Source: Caryophanales bacterium UBA6769
GTDB taxonomy: Bacteria; Bacillota; Bacilli; Bacillales; UBA6769
Length of the DNA stretch: 8,168 bases
Reading direction: 5' to 3'
Assembly (NCBI GenBank): GCA_002453275.1
Contig: DKGN01000122.1
Span: 1-8,168 of the forward strand
In this document: positions 5,000 to 8,168 of the stretch, piece after piece
Numbering within the stretch: position 1 is the stretch's first letter
How the letters are laid out: each line of letters opens with the position of its first letter
Translations under genes and position numbers: made by a program
Notes under the pieces: model-generated
Seen by the model: only the letters and a program-made list of their open reading frames with translations
What the model was told of the DNA's origin: nothing
Databases searched by the model: none

Positions 5000-6355
5000 A
5001 TGATCCTTAGTACATTTAAAATCTCACCGTCACTTAATGATGATACGCATCAATTAAAGGTGAAGCTGCCACCTGTATTGTACTCTAAAATTGCTTCTAG
5101 TCATGACGTTACTCTTTCTTTCGGAAAGAAGCGAGTTCCTGTTTATTTTGAAAAAGGGCACTCTGCTCTTGAAATGAATGCGACTGTTGCGGAAGCTTTG
5201 TCACTTCCTTTCGAAGCATCTACTCTTCGCATCGGATATAATGCTGCGACACACACGATTACAATCGGCCCTGTTTTTTCAGTCCTTACAACAATGCAAA
5301 AGGCAAGTGTAAAGGAACCATTTGGACCACATAGTTTATTTTTCCAAGAGATGGCTACGTATTGCGAACAAAATTATATTTTTTTCTATGTCTTTCCTAT
5401 CCAAAAAGTCTCGGGATTACACGTTCGCGGTTACCGGTGGAAAAAATCGAAGTGGGAAGAACAATGGTTACCCCTTCCAGACGTCTTTTATAATCGGATA
5501 CCTACAAGAAAGCTTGAAAAAAGCGTTGAAGCAGAACAATTATTTGCACTTTGTCGAGAGCAACAAATCAAATATTTTAATGAACAATTTTTAAACAAAT
5601 GGGAAGTGTATCGAACATTACATGAGCATCCAGAAATAACACCGTATCTCCCGGAAACCGTACTTTATGAGAAAGCATCTGATCTCGATAAAATGTTACA
5701 GAAACATTCAACTTTATTTGTCAAACCGATATCAGGAAGTCTCGGTCGGAGAATCACTCGAATTCAACATGAAAACGGAAAATATTCTGTCAATCAATCG
5801 AGCTTTTGGCCTGAAGAAAATAACGAGTCAAGTTTACTCTCATTATTCAGATTAGTCCTTCCTAGAATAAAAAAAGAGCATTTCATCATCCAACAAGGGA
5901 TTGATTTGATTAGCCTTCATCGTCGCCCCATTGATTTTCGAGTTTTATGCATTAAGGATCGAACTGGAATTTGGAAAGCTCGGTCAGTCGTTGCACGAAT
6001 CTCAGCAGAGGAACGCTTCGTATCGAATGTGGCTATGGGGGGAAAGTTGAATCGCCCTCAAGAAATATTACGCTTATTTTTTAACCGTCATGACAGCATA
6101 GGTTTGCAAAAATTACTTGTTGATCTTTCACTGCAATGTGCCACGATTATTGAGCAAAATCAGCATGGAAATTATGGTGAATTTGGAGTTGATCTTGCGG
6201 TCGATGAGGCTGGCAAACCGTGGATTCTTGAAATGAATACAAAACCGTCAAAGTCTGAAGATGGCACGCTCCAATCTAGCAAAAGTGTCGTTCGACCATC
6301 GGTAAAAGCAATTGTTGACTGTGCCATATTTCTCTCTAGTTATGATTTAACGTGA
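5000..6355 (+). CDS. YheC/YheD-family ATP-grasp protein, long form (first of three)
   Basis: A 451-residue soluble protein, close to the 453 residues I recall for B. subtilis YheD. Residues 1-100 form a beta-rich N-terminal domain (FGKKRVPVYF, then IGPVFSVLT). Next comes the family motif VFYNRIPTRK (162-171) and an FLNKWEVYRTL segment (197-207). An ATP-grasp fold fills residues 180-445: the ATP-binding lysine K242 with glycine-rich loop ISGSLGRR (244-251), QQGIDL (298-303), DFRVL (312-316), and the metal-binding end GVDLAVDEAG...ILEMNTKP with D398, E411 and N413. These residues suggest an active enzyme joining a carboxylate to an amine or similar nucleophile. Substrate and product are unknown. 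In VSNVAMGG (341-348) it carries A-M where its neighbour has H-N. GGGAGG (4991-4996) precedes the ATG by only 3 nt, within a longer purine run. It heads a three-gene run. It could be an extra paralogue or the true yheD, so no symbol is given. Confidence 0.88.
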   Translation: MILSTFKISPSLNDDTHQLKVKLPPVLYSKIASSHDVTLSFGKKRVPVYFEKGHSALEMNATVAEALSLPFEASTLRIGYNAATHTITIGPVFSVLTTMQKASVKEPFGPHSLFFQEMATYCEQNYIFFYVFPIQKVSGLHVRGYRWKKSKWEEQWLPLPDVFYNRIPTRKLEKSVEAEQLFALCREQQIKYFNEQFLNKWEVYRTLHEHPEITPYLPETVLYEKASDLDKMLQKHSTLFVKPISGSLGRRITRIQHENGKYSVNQSSFWPEENNESSLLSLFRLVLPRIKKEHFIIQQGIDLISLHRRPIDFRVLCIKDRTGIWKARSVVARISAEERFVSNVAMGGKLNRPQEILRLFFNRHDSIGLQKLLVDLSLQCATIIEQNQHGNYGEFGVDLAVDEAGKPWILEMNTKPSKSEDGTLQSSKSVVRPSVKAIVDCAIFLSSYDLT

Positions 6356-6359
6356 GGTG
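6354..6359 (+). promoter_or_regulatory. Ribosome binding site overlapping the upstream stop codon; sets start at ATG 6366
   Basis: GAGGTG overlaps the TGA stop (6353-6355) of the preceding gene and lies 6 nt before ATG 6366. The longest-frame GTG start (6357) is inside this site and is therefore unlikely. The arrangement suggests translational coupling between the two genes. Confidence 0.7.
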
Positions 6360-6365
6360 TCAAAT

Positions 6366-7433
6366 ATGCTTTCGTTCGGAATAGCCACGCTCCAACCACA
6401 GTTAGAACAGACTTATTTTTTAAACATAGCAAAAAATAGTTCCCAATATGATATCAATGTTTTTCGTTTTCATCCAAAACAGTGGAACCAACGTATGAAC
6501 TTGATTGAAGGCGATACTTACCTCGAAGCCGAACAACGTTGGGTAAAACAGTCTTTCGTTCTACCCGACTACATTTACGACCGTTGTTTTTATACAGAAG
6601 AAACATTTGAAAAGTATTATCCAATAATGAAGCAGATGAAAAAAGAAACAACATTCTTATCAATTGGACTGCCTAATAAGTGGGAGGTGTTCTCTCTTCT
6701 TGAACGAGGAGATAGACGATCTCCTCATTTACCAAAAACAACACTTATCATGCAAAGTGACGATGTTATCAACCGCTTACTTTGCGAGCAACAGCTCGTG
6801 CTGAAGCCGAATCGTGGATCGAGCGGAAGGAGCATCTTCTTCCTACAGCAATTAGTTTCGGGCGATATTCAAGTTCAGACCCACATCCGTGGAGAAATTA
6901 AAATAAAAAGCATGCTGTTACATGAATTAAAAGATTGGCTAGATCTTCTTATTCAAAAAAAACAATTTATCGCACAATCATTTTTACGCTTAACAAATGA
7001 CGATGAACAGCCGTTTGATATCCGTCTTCTCATTCAAAAAAACGAAAAGGGTCATTGGCAAGAGTCTGGTCGCGGGCTCCGAATTGGAAAGCAAGGAAGC
7101 CTCGTGTCGAACCTCCATAATGGTGGTGTGATCTACCCCTTTCATCAGTGGTTAACCGAGTTCGAAAACAAGAAGCAACAAAGTATTTTACACCAGCTTG
7201 AGCGAATAGTAGAGCTTTTTCCCGCTTTACTTGAAAAGCAGTTTGGTCCATTGTTTGAACTCGGAATTGACGTCGGGATTGACGAGAATGGGACCTGTTG
7301 GTTTCTTGAAGCAAATTCAAAGCCTGGCCATCAAACGATCATCCGAACGAATAATATTGAAGATATCTCTGAAAGACCGCTTCGGTATTGTCAGTTTTTA
7401 CACACATCTTATACGAAAGGAGCTGCTCACTAA
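6366..7433 (+). CDS. yheC: YheC/YheD-family ATP-grasp protein, short form (second of three)
   Basis: A 355-residue soluble ATP-grasp protein, near the 363 residues I recall for B. subtilis YheC. It lacks the roughly 90-residue beta-rich N-terminal domain of its neighbours: its first residues, SFGIATLQ, correspond to their IGPVFSVLT and LGPVVGVFT segments. Family motifs follow in order: YIYDRCF (69-75), NKWEVF (104-109), the ATP-binding VLKPNRGSSGRS (145-156, K147), FDIRLLIQ (217-224), VSNLHNGG (247-254) and the metal-binding stretch FELGIDVGIDENG...FLEANSKPGH with E298, D302, E315 and N317. All expected ATP-grasp residues are present, so it should be active; the substrate is unknown. The start ATG 6366 is chosen from the ribosome binding site at 6354-6359. 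The stop TAA (7431-7433) overlaps the ATG of the next gene by one base. The symbol rests on length and family and is less certain than the family itself. Confidence 0.85.
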   Translation: MLSFGIATLQPQLEQTYFLNIAKNSSQYDINVFRFHPKQWNQRMNLIEGDTYLEAEQRWVKQSFVLPDYIYDRCFYTEETFEKYYPIMKQMKKETTFLSIGLPNKWEVFSLLERGDRRSPHLPKTTLIMQSDDVINRLLCEQQLVLKPNRGSSGRSIFFLQQLVSGDIQVQTHIRGEIKIKSMLLHELKDWLDLLIQKKQFIAQSFLRLTNDDEQPFDIRLLIQKNEKGHWQESGRGLRIGKQGSLVSNLHNGGVIYPFHQWLTEFENKKQQSILHQLERIVELFPALLEKQFGPLFELGIDVGIDENGTCWFLEANSKPGHQTIIRTNNIEDISERPLRYCQFLHTSYTKGAAH

Positions 7434-8168
7434 TGGACATTGCAAAATCGTCATTTCCCCTAACGCGCGATCGTTCGACAAAAGGTACGTTATCCCTCCC
7501 TGAATTTCTTTATGAACGTTTTAGCGGACTTAATCAGTTACCTAGTCTCATGTCCTTCGGCTCGAAAGTTGTCAAAGTAAACGTGACGTCCCATTCATCA
7601 GTTGAGAAAAAGTATCTACTTTCAGCTAATATTTGGGAATCACTCCATATTCCATTCGAAAAAAATGTCCACCTTTATATAAAAGATAATATGATCCACT
7701 TAGGTCCTGTAGTCGGCGTCTTCACAGCTGGTTTTACAAGTCATCCTCATCGTCCAATCGGTGATCGTTCTCAGTTGTTCTCCCAATATTTATCGTCTAC
7801 AAACGAAATAGGTGGCTTTTATTTTATTTTTGGTCCGCATCATGTGAATTGGAAAGATGGGATCATCACTGGGCTCTTTTATACGGATGGAGGTTGGATA
7901 AAGCACGATATCCCTTTCCCGCATGTAGTGTACGATCGAATTCCAAATCGAAAAGCGGAGCGACTTCCTTTCTTACAGAGTGTAAAAACCCGGATGCAAT
8001 CTAACTATTTTATTCCGTGGTTTAATTCTGGATTCTTTGATAAATGGAAGATTCATGAAAACTTAATCGACGATAAACTCGTTCACGCGTATTTACCCGC
8101 AACGATCCTTAATCCACCGATTTCAACAATTGAAAAAATGCTCACGCAATACAAGCACGTCTACATTA
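7433..8168 (+). CDS. YheC/YheD-family ATP-grasp protein, long form (third; cut by window end)
   Basis: The frame is open for 245 codons to the right edge with no stop, so the C-terminal half is missing from the window. The visible part has the long-form N-terminal domain (residues 1-100). The three landmarks shared with the first gene follow: LGPVVGVFT (90-98), VVYDRIPNRK (165-174) and FDKWKIHENL (202-211), then LPAT (221-224). This gives the order of YheD-type proteins up to just before the ATP-binding lysine loop, so the catalytic residues cannot be seen. AAAGGAG (7416-7422) lies 10 nt before the ATG, and TAATG joins it to the upstream stop with a 1-nt overlap, typical of a coupled operon. 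By operon order (after a yheC-like gene) it may be the counterpart of B. subtilis yheD, but that is inference. A full length of about 450 residues is expected. Confidence 0.85.
   Translation, partial: MDIAKSSFPLTRDRSTKGTLSLPEFLYERFSGLNQLPSLMSFGSKVVKVNVTSHSSVEKKYLLSANIWESLHIPFEKNVHLYIKDNMIHLGPVVGVFTAGFTSHPHRPIGDRSQLFSQYLSSTNEIGGFYFIFGPHHVNWKDGIITGLFYTDGGWIKHDIPFPHVVYDRIPNRKAERLPFLQSVKTRMQSNYFIPWFNSGFFDKWKIHENLIDDKLVHAYLPATILNPPISTIEKMLTQYKHVYI

Noticed and set aside
5322..5855. Plus-strand open frames within the first ATP-grasp gene (5322-5594, 5667-5855)
   Set aside because: They are out-of-frame shadows. The main frame has continuous ATP-grasp motifs through these positions, so there is no sign of a frameshift.
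6454..7503. Open frames overlapping the second and third ATP-grasp genes (6454-6663, 7030-7320, 7231-7503)
   Set aside because: They are shadow frames without start signals. The frame at 7231-7503 crosses a clean TAATG gene junction supported by a ribosome binding site.
1..8168. CRISPR array, insertion sequence or phage attachment site
   Set aside because: No regularly spaced repeats, transposase or integrase frames, or long terminal inverted repeats were found on reading the window.

Overview
The window looks like chromosomal DNA from a low-GC, endospore-forming Bacillota, most likely a Bacillaceae member. The evidence is AT-rich intergenic DNA, strong AGGAGG-type ribosome binding sites, and recognisable relatives of Bacillus subtilis YhaX and YheB plus the YheC/YheD ATP-grasp family. 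In B. subtilis these genes lie close together, so the frame of the locus appears conserved. No tRNA, rRNA, CRISPR array, transposase or phage gene was seen.

Layout. (1) Positions 1-321 are non-coding. They hold a GC-richer, strongly self-complementary element of about 125 nt that looks like a dispersed intergenic repeat, followed by the terminator region of the next gene. (2) 322-1167, minus strand: a Cof-type HAD phosphatase (yhaX-like). (3) 1168-1378: a divergent promoter region with a perfect 20-nt palindrome in the leader of the plus-strand gene. (4) 1379-3112, plus strand: a SulP-family anion transporter with a STAS domain and an unusual cysteine-bearing tail, followed by a UspA-type universal stress protein (3197-3637). 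(5) A shared hairpin terminator at 3642-3680 separates usp from the convergent gene yheB (3701-4834, minus strand), a DUF445 membrane protein. (6) 4835-4999: a second divergent region, containing a good match to a mother-cell sporulation promoter (sigma-K type, with sigma-E features) facing right. (7) From 5000 to the right edge: three tightly packed plus-strand ATP-grasp genes of the YheC/YheD family (long, short, long). The third is cut by the window end.

How the genes fit together. The most interesting part is the right half: a compact run of three divergent ATP-grasp paralogues behind a sporulation-type promoter, next to yheB. ATP-grasp enzymes of this fold usually join a carboxylate to an amine through an acyl-phosphate. 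B. subtilis YheC and YheD are described as endospore coat-associated proteins. A set of mother-cell ligases that modify or build a coat-associated peptide or polyamide is a reasonable but unproven hypothesis. The sulP-usp pair looks like a separate transport and stress unit lying within this otherwise conserved locus.

Three start codons are best placed by their ribosome binding sites rather than by the longest frame: yhaX at ATG 1167, sulP at TTG 1379, and the second ATP-grasp gene at ATG 6366. Promoter, terminator and repeat calls come from reading by eye. No search or folding program was run.
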